Origin: Solirubrobacterales bacterium | GTDB lineage: Bacteria > Actinomycetota > Thermoleophilia > Solirubrobacterales > 70-9 | Direction of reading: 5' to 3' | Length of the DNA stretch: 44,172 bases | Assembly (NCBI GenBank): GCA_019456285.1 | Contig: VRUE01000001.1 | Location: 4,354-48,525 of the forward strand | Part shown: positions 24,238 through 31,656 of the stretch, one piece after another | How positions within the stretch are numbered: position 1 is the stretch's first letter | Layout of the letters: each line of letters starts with the position of its first letter | Notes under the pieces: model-generated | Database searches by the model: none | Seen by the model: only the letters and a program-made list of their open reading frames with translations | Told to the model about the DNA's origin: nothing | Program-made: the position numbers and the translations under genes

Positions 24238-26412
24238 TCAGCCGCCGCCCAGCTCGGCGCAGCCGGCGGGGTCGAGCTTGTCGTTGACCTCGAAGACGTA
24301 GTCCGGCTGGGGCACGATGTCGGGCTCGGCGATCAGCAGCTCCAGCGCCGGGTCGGTTTTCACCCAGGCGTAGACCGGGTACCAGTAGGGGGCGTCGGGG
24401 GAGTCCTGCGTGTACTGGCTGACGATCAGGTAGTCGTAGTCGCCGACGTTGACCTGGCGGCGGAACTGGCGACAGGTCGTGGCCAGCCGGTACTGGCCCT
24501 CCGGCCCCGGTACGCCGATGTACTGGACGTGGTTGGAGAGGTCACGGCCGTAGAAGCCATACTGGCCGAAGAAGATCTCGCCCGAGCCGGCGATCCCGAT
24601 CCGCTTGTCGTGCTGGTTGTGCGCGAACTCGTAGGCCTTCTGCGGACCGCCGTCCTGGAGGAAGAGGGTCGTGCGGGTGTAGTGGTGCTTCGCGTACTGC
24701 ACCTCCTGGGCGCGGCCGAGCACGACTGCGAGCAGGAGGATCGCGGCGAGCACCGCGGCGACGACCCCGCGGCTGACCCGCCGCCGCGCCCGAAGCAGCC
24801 CCAGGGCCGCCGGCGCCCAGACCAGCGCCAGCGTCAGGAAGACGGTGCCGACGATGAAGCCCGGGTACCAGCGTGGCGTGGTCAGCACCGTGATCGCGTA
24901 GAGCGCGGTGAGGAAGATCAGCGTCTGCCAGGCACGGCTGTCGGGGGCGCGCAGCGGACGGGCGACCGGCAGCAGCACCAGGGCCAGGACCAGCCCCGGC
25001 GTCAAGTACCTCGTGTTGGTGAAGAACCCGGTCGGCGAGCCCTCCTGGCCGGCCGCGGTCAGCGGCGTGACGATGTAGACGGCGGCGGTCAGCAGGGCGG
25101 CGGCGGCCAGCACCCGCAGGATCAGGTTGCGGGAGCGGAAGGCGATGTAGACCGCGGCGGCGACGGCCATCACCAGGATCAGCGGGAAGAGCGGGCCGAG
25201 CGCGTTCTCGAGCTGGGGGAAGAACCACTTGCGGTAGACGGCCGGCTCGAGGAGGTAGTCGGCGACGGCGAAGCGCGGTCGCGGGTCGAGCGGCATCTGG
25301 TCGGGGCGCGGCAGCCGCAGCGGCCCCCAGCCGATCTGCGGGATCGGGTTGCCGCCGGTGTGGATCGCCGCCCGCACGTACCAGTAGCCGCCGACCACGA
25401 AGGCGGGGATGCCGATCGCCGCGGCGGTCATCAGCCGGCGCCCGGCGCCGCTGACCAGGATCATCCCGACCGTGATCGCCCCGACCGGGACCAGGAAGGT
25501 GAGCTTCACCGAGGCGGCGAGCCCGGCGGCGATCCCCGCCAGCACCAGCGGCCCCCCGTCCAGCAGCGGCGCGTCGCGCTCCGGGACGTCCTGCACCGCC
25601 CCCGCCGCAGGCGCCCGGCGCTGGTGGCCGTTGATCAGGAAGGCGGCGAAGGCAATCAGGAAGGCGAGCCCCATGATGTCGTTGCGTCCCTCGCCCGGCT
25701 GGGTCTCGATCATCACCCCGGAGGCGAGGACCAGCGCCGCGGCGACCAGCGTCACCGGGCCGACCTTGTAGGGGCGGCCCATGCACCAGGCTGCGAGCAG
25801 CGCGATCGCCAGCCAGCCGAGGTTGATCAGCGGCGAGAGCCAGTCGCTCTGCATCAGGACGATGCCGGCGGCGTGGATCAGCTCCGAGCTCTGCGGGTAG
25901 AACCAGGCGGCCAGCCGCAGCGGGTCGGTGAAGTGCAGGTGGACGATCGAGCCCTCTTGGGCGATCCGCCCGGAGAAGGGCATGTGGTACCAGGTCGTGT
26001 CGCCGCCGAACATGCCCTGGTCGAGGCTGAGCTGCGACGGGAAGGTCCACTCGGCGACGGTGAAGGAGGCGACGCCGAGCGCGATCAGCAGGGCCAGCGT
26101 CTGCACCCGCGGCGCGGTGATCTCGCGGCCGTCGCGGGGCGCCATCTGCCAGCCCAGCAGCGCCGCGCCCAACCCGACCGCGATACAGCCGACGATCGTC
26201 CAGCCGAGGGTCAGGATGCTCAGCGTCCCCAGCAGCTGGAGCGCCAGGACCAGCAGCGCGGTGGCGATCGTCAGGTCGGCGAGGCGGGCGAGCGCGCCCG
26301 AGAACTCGGGCACGATCCAGCGCCGCAGCCAGTAGCCGCCGAGGCCGACCGCGGAGAGGATGCCGATCACCGCAAGGCAGCCGCCGATGTAGGAGCCGAG
26401 GGAAGGGATCAC
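24238..26412 (-). CDS. Large multi-spanning membrane protein, GT-C glycosyltransferase-like
   Basis: This 724-aa protein has roughly 13 or more hydrophobic segments up to about residue 590, then a soluble C-terminal part of about 130 residues. An extracellular loop after the third or fourth helix (FPSQLSLDQGMFGGDTTWYHMPFSGRIAQEGSIVHLHF) resembles the first loop of GT-C enzymes that use lipid-linked sugars, with an Asp in GGDTTW. I infer a membrane glycosyltransferase or related envelope enzyme; the substrate is unknown. GTG 26412 lies 9 nt after TAGCAT, a box whose first three bases are the msrA stop codon. Confidence 0.72.
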   Translation of the reverse strand: MIPSLGSYIGGCLAVIGILSAVGLGGYWLRRWIVPEFSGALARLADLTIATALLVLALQLLGTLSILTLGWTIVGCIAVGLGAALLGWQMAPRDGREITAPRVQTLALLIALGVASFTVAEWTFPSQLSLDQGMFGGDTTWYHMPFSGRIAQEGSIVHLHFTDPLRLAAWFYPQSSELIHAAGIVLMQSDWLSPLINLGWLAIALLAAWCMGRPYKVGPVTLVAAALVLASGVMIETQPGEGRNDIMGLAFLIAFAAFLINGHQRRAPAAGAVQDVPERDAPLLDGGPLVLAGIAAGLAASVKLTFLVPVGAITVGMILVSGAGRRLMTAAAIGIPAFVVGGYWYVRAAIHTGGNPIPQIGWGPLRLPRPDQMPLDPRPRFAVADYLLEPAVYRKWFFPQLENALGPLFPLILVMAVAAAVYIAFRSRNLILRVLAAAALLTAAVYIVTPLTAAGQEGSPTGFFTNTRYLTPGLVLALVLLPVARPLRAPDSRAWQTLIFLTALYAITVLTTPRWYPGFIVGTVFLTLALVWAPAALGLLRARRRVSRGVVAAVLAAILLLAVVLGRAQEVQYAKHHYTRTTLFLQDGGPQKAYEFAHNQHDKRIGIAGSGEIFFGQYGFYGRDLSNHVQYIGVPGPEGQYRLATTCRQFRRQVNVGDYDYLIVSQYTQDSPDAPYWYPVYAWVKTDPALELLIAEPDIVPQPDYVFEVNDKLDPAGCAELGGG

Positions 26413-26421
26413 CGGCGCGGG

Positions 26422-26427
26422 ATGCTA
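26422..26427 (-). promoter_or_regulatory. Putative -10 box (TAGCAT), overlaps msrA stop codon
   Basis: TAGCAT begins with the TAG stop of msrA and lies 9 nt before GTG 26412. The downstream gene may therefore be both read through from msrA and started separately. Confidence 0.5.
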
Positions 26428-27021
26428 ATCGGCGCGCCGGGTGAGCGAAGCGCTAGCGGCAACCGCCGGGACGCGGCAGGAGACCCCGGTGCCGGCCAGG
26501 CCGCAGTAGCCGTTCGGCGCCTTGTGCAGGTACTGCTGGTGGTAGTCCTCGGCGTAGTGGAAGGGGCCGGCGGACTCGATCTCGGTGGTGATCGGGGCGC
26601 GGCCGGCCGACCGCAGCGCCTCGTCGTAGGCGCGCCGCGCCGCCGCGGCAGTCGCCTTCTGGGCGTCGTTCGTGAAGTAGATGCCGGAGCGGTACTGGGT
26701 CCCGACGTCGTTGCCCTGGCGCATGCCCTGGGTCGGGTCGTGCCCCTCGAAGAAGACCCCGAGCAGGTCCGCGTAGGCGATCCGCGCCGGGTCGAAGGCG
26801 ACCAGCACCGCCTCGGCGTGCCCGGTCCGCCCACCGCAGACCTCCTCGTAGGTCGGGGTCGGCGTGACCCCGTTCATGTAACCGACCGCGGTGGTGCAGA
26901 CGCCGTCCAGCCCCCAGAACAACCGCTCGGCGCCCCAGAAGCAGCCGAGCGCGAAGTAGGCGGTCTCGATCCCGTCGGGGAAGGGCGGCTCCAGCGGAAC
27001 GTCAAGCACGGCGTGGTGCAC
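26425..27021 (-). CDS. msrA: Peptide methionine sulfoxide reductase MsrA
   Basis: This 198-aa enzyme reduces Met-S-sulfoxide in proteins using thioredoxin. The catalytic motif [11 protein letters not shown] is at about 26-36, and [35 protein letters not shown] and YHQQYL follow as in the family. C-terminal cysteines ([12 protein letters not shown]) can act as resolving residues. GTG 27021 lies 9 nt after TAGGCT. trxB lies 9 kb away. Confidence 0.95.
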   Translation of the reverse strand: MHHAVLDVPLEPPFPDGIETAYFALGCFWGAERLFWGLDGVCTTAVGYMNGVTPTPTYEEVCGGRTGHAEAVLVAFDPARIAYADLLGVFFEGHDPTQGMRQGNDVGTQYRSGIYFTNDAQKATAAAARRAYDEALRSAGRAPITTEIESAGPFHYAEDYHQQYLHKAPNGYCGLAGTGVSCRVPAVAASASLTRRAD

Positions 27022-27030
27022 GGAAAATAC

Positions 27031-27051
27031 AGCCTAACGCTGCGATAGCGT
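27031..27051. promoter_or_regulatory. Divergent -10 boxes for msrA and a small membrane gene
   Basis: TAGGCT on the minus strand (27036-27031) lies 9 nt before the msrA GTG. TAGCGT on the plus strand (27046-27051) lies 6 nt before codon ATC 27058 of the opposite gene. The intervening acgct...agcgt is an inverted repeat that a regulator could bind. Confidence 0.5.
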
Positions 27052-27057
27052 GGGCCA

Positions 27058-27333
27058 ATCGGCTGCCTCGCCCTTCTCTTTGCGCTGATCTCGCCGCGGC
27101 TGGCGCTGTTCGTGCTGTGGCTGTTCAGCGACCTGCTCAGCCGCCCCTTCGAGAGCTGGATCGTCCCGTTCCTGGGGTTCTTCCTGCTGCCCTGGACGAC
27201 CCTCGCCTACGTGGTGATGTGGAGCACTTCGGACGGCGTCGTCGGCTTCGAGTGGTTCGTCGTAGTCCTCGCCTTCCTCTTCGACCTGGGCTCCTACGCC
27301 CAGGGAGGCAGGCGGCGGACAGCGCAGAGCTAG
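27058..27333 (+). CDS. Small membrane protein (2-3 helices), start uncertain
   Basis: The track gives GTG 27112 (73 aa). The in-frame codons upstream continue a helix (GCLALLFALISPRLALFVLWLF) that resembles the N-terminus of a common actinobacterial small membrane protein family. They run back to a stop at 27046 with no ATG, GTG or TTG. ATC 27058, 6 nt after TAGCGT, is the position expected for a leaderless start; CTG 27085 or 27100 are alternatives. The body has further helices (WIVPFLGFFLLPWTTLAYVVMW; WFVVVLAFLFDLG) and a basic tail. The function is unknown. Confidence 0.65.
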   Translation: MGCLALLFALISPRLALFVLWLFSDLLSRPFESWIVPFLGFFLLPWTTLAYVVMWSTSDGVVGFEWFVVVLAFLFDLGSYAQGGRRRTAQS

Positions 27334-27355
27334 TGGTCCGTCCAGAGACAGGCCA

Positions 27356-27622
27356 CTAGGCTGCCTCGACCGGGAAGGCGATCCTCACATGGGCCTTGGA
27401 GACGACGATGAAGTCGCGTTTCTCGACCTCCCCACCTTCCAGCGGTTCGATCTCGGCATTGACGACCGGGGTGAAAGTTATGTCGACCCGGTTGAGCGAG
27501 TCGGAGAAACGGCCCTGATACCCCTCCGGCGGCAGCGTCACGTCACCGACGATCACCTGCCTGTCGGTTTCGAACTGGACCCGTTCGGTGCGGCGCTCGG
27601 TGTTGACTCCCGCCTCCATCAT
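27356..27622 (-). CDS. Small 88-aa beta-rich protein, DUF6812-like
   Basis: This ORF starts at ATG 27622 with GGAG about 7 nt upstream. The sequence (VQFETDRQVIVGDVTLPPEGYQGRFSDSLNR; KRDFIVVSKAHVRIAFPV) resembles a small actinobacterial family that I recall as DUF6812; the assignment is from memory. It is predicted soluble and beta-rich, without catalytic motifs. It is convergent with the small membrane gene, the stop codons being 22 nt apart. Confidence 0.68.
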   Translation of the reverse strand: MMEAGVNTERRTERVQFETDRQVIVGDVTLPPEGYQGRFSDSLNRVDITFTPVVNAEIEPLEGGEVEKRDFIVVSKAHVRIAFPVEAA

Positions 27623-27744
27623 GGATGCGCTCCATCGGCACTTCCCGCAGCGGGCACAATCGGATACCCGTCCAGCCGGCCATGACCTGCCTGCCGCCAG
27701 CCGCTCATGGCATCAAGGCTAGGGCCCTCAATCGGCCTAACCGG

Positions 27745-27758
27745 ACGGTATTTGAACC
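27745..27758. repeat. Left copy of 14-bp repeat flanking the ORF6N gene
   Basis: acggtatttgaacc is identical to 28415-28428, exactly 670 bp away, and the pair brackets the intact ORF6N gene. On the minus strand it reads as a tRNA T-loop (GGTTCAAAT), so it resembles an attachment-site remnant. Confidence 0.7.
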
Positions 27759-27761
27759 GAG

Positions 27762-28355
27762 TCAGGCGGCTGATCGAGACTTCGGCTTCTCCTCGTCGTC
27801 CTGAACCCTGAAGCCAACCGGCCTCTTTGGGCACGGTGGTGGCGCCATCAGCTGATGTAGAGCCTTGAAGATCTGATCCAGCTGCTCGTCGTGCTGATCG
27901 AGTCGTCCGACCATCTCCTTCTCCAAGTCCTCCAGCTGCCTTTCGAGGGCCGCATAGGAGCCAGCGACCCGCCGCAGCTCGACGAACGCCCGCATGATCT
28001 CGATGTTCACGGCAATCGCTCGATCACTGCGAAGGACGCCGGAGAGCATTGCCACGCCCTGCTCCGTGAAGACGTACGGCGCATAGCGGCGGCCGCCCCG
28101 ACCCTCGTTTGAGATCACAATTTGTGATCTCAAAGCTTCTGCCTCGGCTTTCGTCAGCTGGAACATGAAGTCCGCGGGGAAGCGCTTCGCGTTTCGTTTG
28201 ACCTGCTGCACCAGGACCCTGGTCTCAACGCCATAGAGGTCCGCCAGATCTTCGTCGAGCATCACCTGTCGCTCTCGCACAACCAGGATCCGCTTCTCGA
28301 TCGCGGGCGCCGCAACGATCTCAAGCGACGCCGTGTTCCCTACCGAATCTGCCAT
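27762..28355 (-). CDS. ORF6N-domain protein (phage antirepressor-like)
   Basis: In this 197-aa protein, residues ~15-120 form an ORF6N domain (EKRILVVRERQVMLDEDLADLYGVETRVLVQQVKRNAKRFPADFMFQLT; GGRRYAPYVFTEQGVAMLSGVLRS). This is a DNA-binding module found in phages and mobile elements. A coiled coil follows (ALERQLEDLEKEMVGRLDQHDEQLDQIFKAL), with a short tail KRPVGFRVQDDEEKPKSRS. The codon bias is weaker than in neighbours, suggesting transfer. It starts at ATG 28355, about 60 nt after a tRNA T-arm-like 14-bp repeat. A damaged paralogue lies at 29.1-29.5 kb. The physiological role is unknown. Confidence 0.9.
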   Translation of the reverse strand: MADSVGNTASLEIVAAPAIEKRILVVRERQVMLDEDLADLYGVETRVLVQQVKRNAKRFPADFMFQLTKAEAEALRSQIVISNEGRGGRRYAPYVFTEQGVAMLSGVLRSDRAIAVNIEIMRAFVELRRVAGSYAALERQLEDLEKEMVGRLDQHDEQLDQIFKALHQLMAPPPCPKRPVGFRVQDDEEKPKSRSAA

Positions 28356-28414
28356 CCACCCAGAATGGCAAACGAGCCGGATGCTTTTGTCTGCGAAATC
28401 GCCTTAGTAACTGA

Positions 28415-28428
28415 ACGGTATTTGAACC
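28415..28428. repeat. Right copy of 14-bp T-arm-like repeat
   Basis: acggtatttgaacc is identical to 27745-27758. The sequence from here to the ORF6N start aligns with the stretch between the tRNA-Pro T-arm and the second ORF6N copy (28 of 39 bases next to the ATGs). Confidence 0.7.
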
Positions 28429-28539
28429 AAGGCGTCGTCGCGCGAATCTGCGCGCTGCACAACAAACCCCCGGTCGCATAACAGCCCCCGGGCATGACGA
28501 AGACGGTGACAGCGCTGCGCTCGGCCTTCTCCCGGCGAG

Positions 28540-28965
28540 TTACAGATTGCGCACTCGACGACCGATGTCGCGATCCTGCGGATAGCCGGCGGACTCCCAG
28601 AACGCTCCAGCCGCCTCGTCCTCGAAAGCGACCAGGGCGGTTACTCGACGGACGCCACAGCCGCGCAGGTACTCCTCGCCAGCCCGGGTTAGCGTGATCC
28701 CAATGCCCTCTCGCCGGTGCCCTTCGCGAACTGCGAGCCGATACAGGTTCCCTCGCCAGCCGTCCCACGCGGCAATCATGGCGCCGACGATCTCGTCGTC
28801 TCGCTCGGCGACCAGGAGTGCAGCCGGAGAATCGGCGATCAGGCGCTCGACGTCAGCTATTCGGTCCGTCGTGCTTGCGTGTCCACTTCGCGCCTGAGCC
28901 CACAACTCCAATACCGAGCGCGCGTCCCGTGGGCGGCACCGACGTATGAAGATCCCCTCGTCAGT
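28540..28965 (-). CDS. GNAT-family N-acetyltransferase
   Basis: This acetyltransferase has about 141 aa from TTG 28965. The GNAT fold is visible: IFIRRCRPRDARSVLELW (beta1/alpha1), ALLVAERDDEIVGAMIAAWDGWRGNLYRLAV (beta4), and the acetyl-CoA loop REGHRREGIGITLTRAGEEYL (R-x-x-G-x-G/I type). The end AGAFWESAGYPQDRDIGRRVR is typical. The acceptor substrate is unknown. The track start at 29040 adds residues with no family similarity. CATACT lies 6 nt before TTG. It sits between the two ORF6N copies, so it may have moved with them. Confidence 0.85.
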   Translation of the reverse strand, partial: TDEGIFIRRCRPRDARSVLELWAQARSGHASTTDRIADVERLIADSPAALLVAERDDEIVGAMIAAWDGWRGNLYRLAVREGHRREGIGITLTRAGEEYLRGCGVRRVTALVAFEDEAAGAFWESAGYPQDRDIGRRVRNL

Positions 28966-29060
28966 CAAGCCCCAAGTATGGCGAAGGCGCAAGCTGGTGC
29001 GCTTCGGTGCTGTGGCCTGGGACACGGAGGGTCCCTGCAAGTCTGGGATGGCAGGAGTCG

Positions 29061-29484
29061 CCTATTCCTCGTCCTCAGGCACCCTGAATCCGATTGGACG
29101 CTTTGGTCGACGAACGCCCGCATGGTCTCGATGTTCACGGCGATGGCCCGCTTGCTCCGCAGGACCCCGGAAAGCATCGCCACCCCTTGCTCGGTGAAGA
29201 CATACGGGGCGTAGCGACGTCCGCCCCGGCCGGCGTTTGAGGTCGCAATCTGCGACCTCAAAGCTGCCGCCTCGGACCTATCCAGCTGAAACATGAAGTC
29301 CTCCGGGAAGCGCTCGAGGTTCCGTTTGACCTGCTCGATCAGGCGTTTCGTCTCCACGCCGTATAAGTCCGCCAGGTCTTCGTCGAGCATTGCCTGCCGC
29401 TCACGGACAACGAGGATCCTCTTCTCGATCGCCGGTGCGCGCAATCAACTCCAGCGACGCCTTCTTCCCTGCCGATTCGGCCAT
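29061..29484 (-). pseudogene. Second ORF6N gene, frameshifted and internally deleted
   Basis: ATG 29484 starts MAESAGKKASLELIA, parallel to the intact copy's MADSVGNTASLEIVA. An extra base in the GCGCGC run near 29445 shifts the frame. The ORF6N domain continues in the next frame (APAIEKRILVVRERQAMLDEDL...VNIETMRAFV). At about 29112 the ~50 codons of the coiled coil are missing, with another frame change. The old tail KRPIGFRVPEDEE and its stop are readable in the original-type frame and end at 29061. The track ORF 28965..29444 is a read-through of these lesions. Its position next to tRNA-Pro(GGG) mirrors the intact copy next to a T-arm remnant. Confidence 0.85.
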
Positions 29485-29524
29485 CCAGACAGGGTGCCAG
29501 ACGCGTCGGAAGCTATTGTCTACA

Positions 29525-29598
29525 TCGGGGCGACTGGATTTGAACCAGCGACCGCTCGGCCCCCAGCCGAGTGCGCTACCAGACTGCGCCACGCCCCG
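29525..29598 (-). tRNA. tRNA-Pro (GGG)
   Basis: The minus strand CGGGGCGTGGCGCAGTCTGG folds as a 74-nt cloverleaf. It has acceptor CGGGGCG/CGCCCCG, anticodon arm CTCGG-CTGGGGG-CCGAG (anticodon GGG), and T-arm GCTGGTTCAAATCCAGT. No CCA is encoded. The ORF6N pseudogene begins 41 nt downstream. Confidence 0.95.
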
Positions 29599-29757
29599 TG
29601 ATCGCTTGCATCTTGACGGATTCGAGCAGCGATCGTGAACGACGGGGGCGGGGGCCTTGTGCCGCGCCCTGACTGAGATTCGGGCAAACTGTCTTGCGCC
29701 GCGGGCCGCAAGCGGGAGGCGGCTCGCGCGACAGGCGGATCTCACATTTTTCCGCGG

Positions 29758-29792
29758 GGAGGCGGGCGCTCGACCTTCGAGCGACCGCCTCC
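29758..29792. terminator. Long hairpin between the tRNA-Pro genes, possible terminator
   Basis: ggaggcgggcgctcg and its complement pair at 14 of 15 positions around a 5-nt loop. No T-run follows on either strand, so termination is possible but unproven. Confidence 0.4.
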
Positions 29793-29890
29793 CTCTTCGC
29801 GCCCTACTCCTTGCCGCCGGGAATAAGCGTCAAGCTGCCGGGCAGGTCAGAACCATTCCCTGATTTTTGGCTCTACAAAGGGAAATCCGA

Positions 29891-29920
29891 TGGGCGCGGC
29901 TGGGCTCGAACCAGCGATCT
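29891..29920 (-). other. tRNA 3'-end fragment (T-arm plus acceptor strand)
   Basis: The minus strand shows a perfect T-arm GCTGGTTCGAGCCCAGC followed by CGCGCCC-A, the form of an acceptor 3' strand and discriminator. The 5' part of a tRNA is not found upstream. It closely resembles the tRNA-Pro(GGG) T-arm and looks like a remnant left by recombination at a tRNA 3' end. Confidence 0.6.
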
Positions 29921-30202
29921 AATTCAGGCTCGGCTGACGATTCGTCCTAGGGCGTAGGGTCGCGCTTACGGCTGTGGGATGCGTCCGATGTGCTGCCGAC
30001 AGGAATCGGCGCAAACAAATAACGGTAGGGCGAAGGCTGCGGGCGGCGGGAAGCGACCGGGAAAGTGCGTCACTCGACGGGGGCCGGGTGCATCACACTT
30101 GCATCACAGATTCCCCCGCAGCGCCCCGCATCGCCGCCCGTCGTGCCTGGCACGGTGCGGCTGTGCGGGGGGGTGCTAGGCAGGACGGGGGAATCTTGCC
30201 AA

Positions 30203-30276
30203 TCGGGGCGCCCGGATTCGAACCGGGGACCTCGGCCACCCAAAGGCCGCGCGCTACCAGGCTGCGCCACGCCCCG
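30203..30276 (-). tRNA. tRNA-Pro (TGG)
   Basis: The minus strand CGGGGCGTGGCGCAGCCTGG folds with acceptor CGGGGCG/CGCCCCG. The anticodon arm CGGCC-TTTGGGT-GGCCG gives anticodon TGG, and the T-arm is CCCGGTTCGAATCCGGG. It is 74 nt long with no encoded CCA. Confidence 0.96.
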
Positions 30277-30334
30277 AAGCGCTCAGTCTAGAGCCGCCCC
30301 GGCGCTCGAGCCGGTGCCCCCGAGAGACAACCGC

Positions 30335-30340
30335 TAGCGT
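30335..30340 (+). promoter_or_regulatory. Putative -10 box (TAGCGT) for the DUF1015 gene
   Basis: TAGCGT is followed by 8 nt and GTG 30349. Confidence 0.5.
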
Positions 30341-30348
30341 TCGCCGCG

Positions 30349-31632
30349 GTGGCCGACGTCCGCCCCATCCACGCCACTCTCTACGACCTCGCGGCGGTTG
30401 GGTCGCTCGGCAGGGTCGCGGCGCCTCCCTACGACGTGATCGACGCGGCGCAGCGGGCCGAGCTGCTGGAGCGCTCTCCCTACAACGCGGTCGCGATCGA
30501 CCTGCCGAAACCGTACAACGCGGGACCGAAGCAGACGCCCGAGGGCGACCCGTACGCGCACGCGGCCAAGACGATGGATGCCTGGTGCAAGGCGGGTGTC
30601 CTGGTCGAGGATCGCGCGCCGGCGATCTGGGCGATGACGCAGGAATACACCGGGCCCGACGGCTCGGCCCGCACCCGCCACGGCATCCTCGCTCGGGTCC
30701 GGGTCGAGGACTTCGAGAGCGGCCAGGTCCTCCCCCACGAGCGGACGCTGCCGGGCCCGAAGAAGGACCGGCTCGAGCTGACCCGCGCCACCCGCCACAA
30801 CCTCTCGCCGATCTTCTCGCTGAGCACCGAGGACCCGTGGCCGCTGGTGCAAACGGAAACCGAATTGGACGACCCCTGGGGCGAGGCGACCGACTCCGGC
30901 GGCACCATCACCAGGATCTGGCGGGTCGGCGATCCGGGGATCCACACCGCCGTCGGCGAGCTGCTCGCCGGCGCCCGGCTGCTGATCGCCGACGGCCACC
31001 ACCGCTACGAGACCGCGATCGCCTACCGCGACGAGGTCGGCGGCGAGGGGCCCCAGAACTACACACTGATGGCGCTGACCGGGCTCGACGACCCCGGCCT
31101 CGCCGTCTTTCCCACCCACCGCCTGCTCTCCGGGCTGGCCGGCGACGAGGAGCGCCGGCAGCGCCTCGGCGAGGGGCTGCGCGAGCTGTTCGAGGTGACC
31201 GAGGTGGACACCGCCGAGCTCGATCCGCTCGGCCAGGAGGGGATCGGCGTCTTCGGCCTCTACGACTCTCACCACAAGCGCGGCTTCCGCCTCCGCCTCA
31301 AGGACACCGCCGAGCTCGACCGGCTGCTGGAGGGCAAGCCCGAGGCCTACCGCCGCCTCGACGCGGCGATCCTCGAGACCCTGGTGCTGAAGGGCATCGC
31401 CGGGATCAGCGAGGAGGACATCCTCGCCAAGCGCGGGGTCGGCTACGCGAAGAGCGTCGAGGACTCGCTGGCGCTGCTCGAGGACGGCTCCTACGACGTC
31501 GCCTTCATCCTGCGGCCGATCCCGGTCGATCAGGTCCGCGCGATCTGCGAGAGCGACGAGAACATGCCGCCGAAGTCGACCTACTTCTTCCCCAAGGTGC
31601 CGACCGGGCTGGTCTTCAACCCGGTCGGCTGA
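30349..31632 (+). CDS. DUF1015 family protein
   Basis: This 427-aa protein starts at GTG 30349. It matches DUF1015 along its length (VRPIHATLYDLAAVGSLGRVAAPPYDVIDAAQR; LLIADGHHRYETAIAYRDE; FPTHRLL near 265). The conserved DGHHRYE motif suggests an enzyme active site, but no reaction is established to my knowledge. It is cytoplasmic, with no membrane segments. It lies upstream of pduO, which has its own TAGGAT box 13 nt after this gene's stop. Confidence 0.88.
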   Translation: MADVRPIHATLYDLAAVGSLGRVAAPPYDVIDAAQRAELLERSPYNAVAIDLPKPYNAGPKQTPEGDPYAHAAKTMDAWCKAGVLVEDRAPAIWAMTQEYTGPDGSARTRHGILARVRVEDFESGQVLPHERTLPGPKKDRLELTRATRHNLSPIFSLSTEDPWPLVQTETELDDPWGEATDSGGTITRIWRVGDPGIHTAVGELLAGARLLIADGHHRYETAIAYRDEVGGEGPQNYTLMALTGLDDPGLAVFPTHRLLSGLAGDEERRQRLGEGLRELFEVTEVDTAELDPLGQEGIGVFGLYDSHHKRGFRLRLKDTAELDRLLEGKPEAYRRLDAAILETLVLKGIAGISEEDILAKRGVGYAKSVEDSLALLEDGSYDVAFILRPIPVDQVRAICESDENMPPKSTYFFPKVPTGLVFNPVG

Positions 31633-31644
31633 CGGCCGCGGGCG

Positions 31645-31650
31645 TAGGAT
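31645..31650 (+). promoter_or_regulatory. Putative -10 box (TAGGAT) for pduO
   Basis: TAGGAT is followed by only 6 nt and GTG 31657, which predicts a leaderless transcript. Confidence 0.55.
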
Positions 31651-31656
31651 CGGGCC

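Larger units (their letters stand above)
29599..30202. other. 600-bp gap between two tRNA-Pro genes
   Basis: No gene is supported here; ORFs in this stretch lack homology and several run antisense through tRNAs. It contains a long hairpin (29758-29792), a tRNA 3'-end fragment (29891-29920), and a direct repeat tgcatcaca with 11-bp spacing near 30089-30108. The rest is unremarkable and less GC-biased in places, consistent with insertion-prone sequence. Confidence 0.5.

Noticed and set aside
24217-27048. 943-aa plus-strand ORF
   Set aside because: It is antisense to the membrane protein and msrA, with no recognisable domain.
28965-29444. Second ORF6N track entry as a functional gene
   Set aside because: Its N-terminus and C-terminus both result from frame changes; comparison with the intact copy shows an insertion and a deletion.
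29758-29792. Classic intrinsic terminators
   Set aside because: None of the strong hairpins in the window (8105, 29758, 43863) is followed by a T-run, so they are listed only as possible terminators.
29974-30291. ORF containing GAPGFEPGTSATQ
   Set aside because: This is the well-known artefact of translating the antisense of a tRNA (here tRNA-Pro). The same applies to ORFs 24083..24301 and 29293..29601.
31633-31656. Cobalamin riboswitch upstream of pduO
   Set aside because: Only 24 nt separate the genes and the TAGGAT box leaves no room for a leader.
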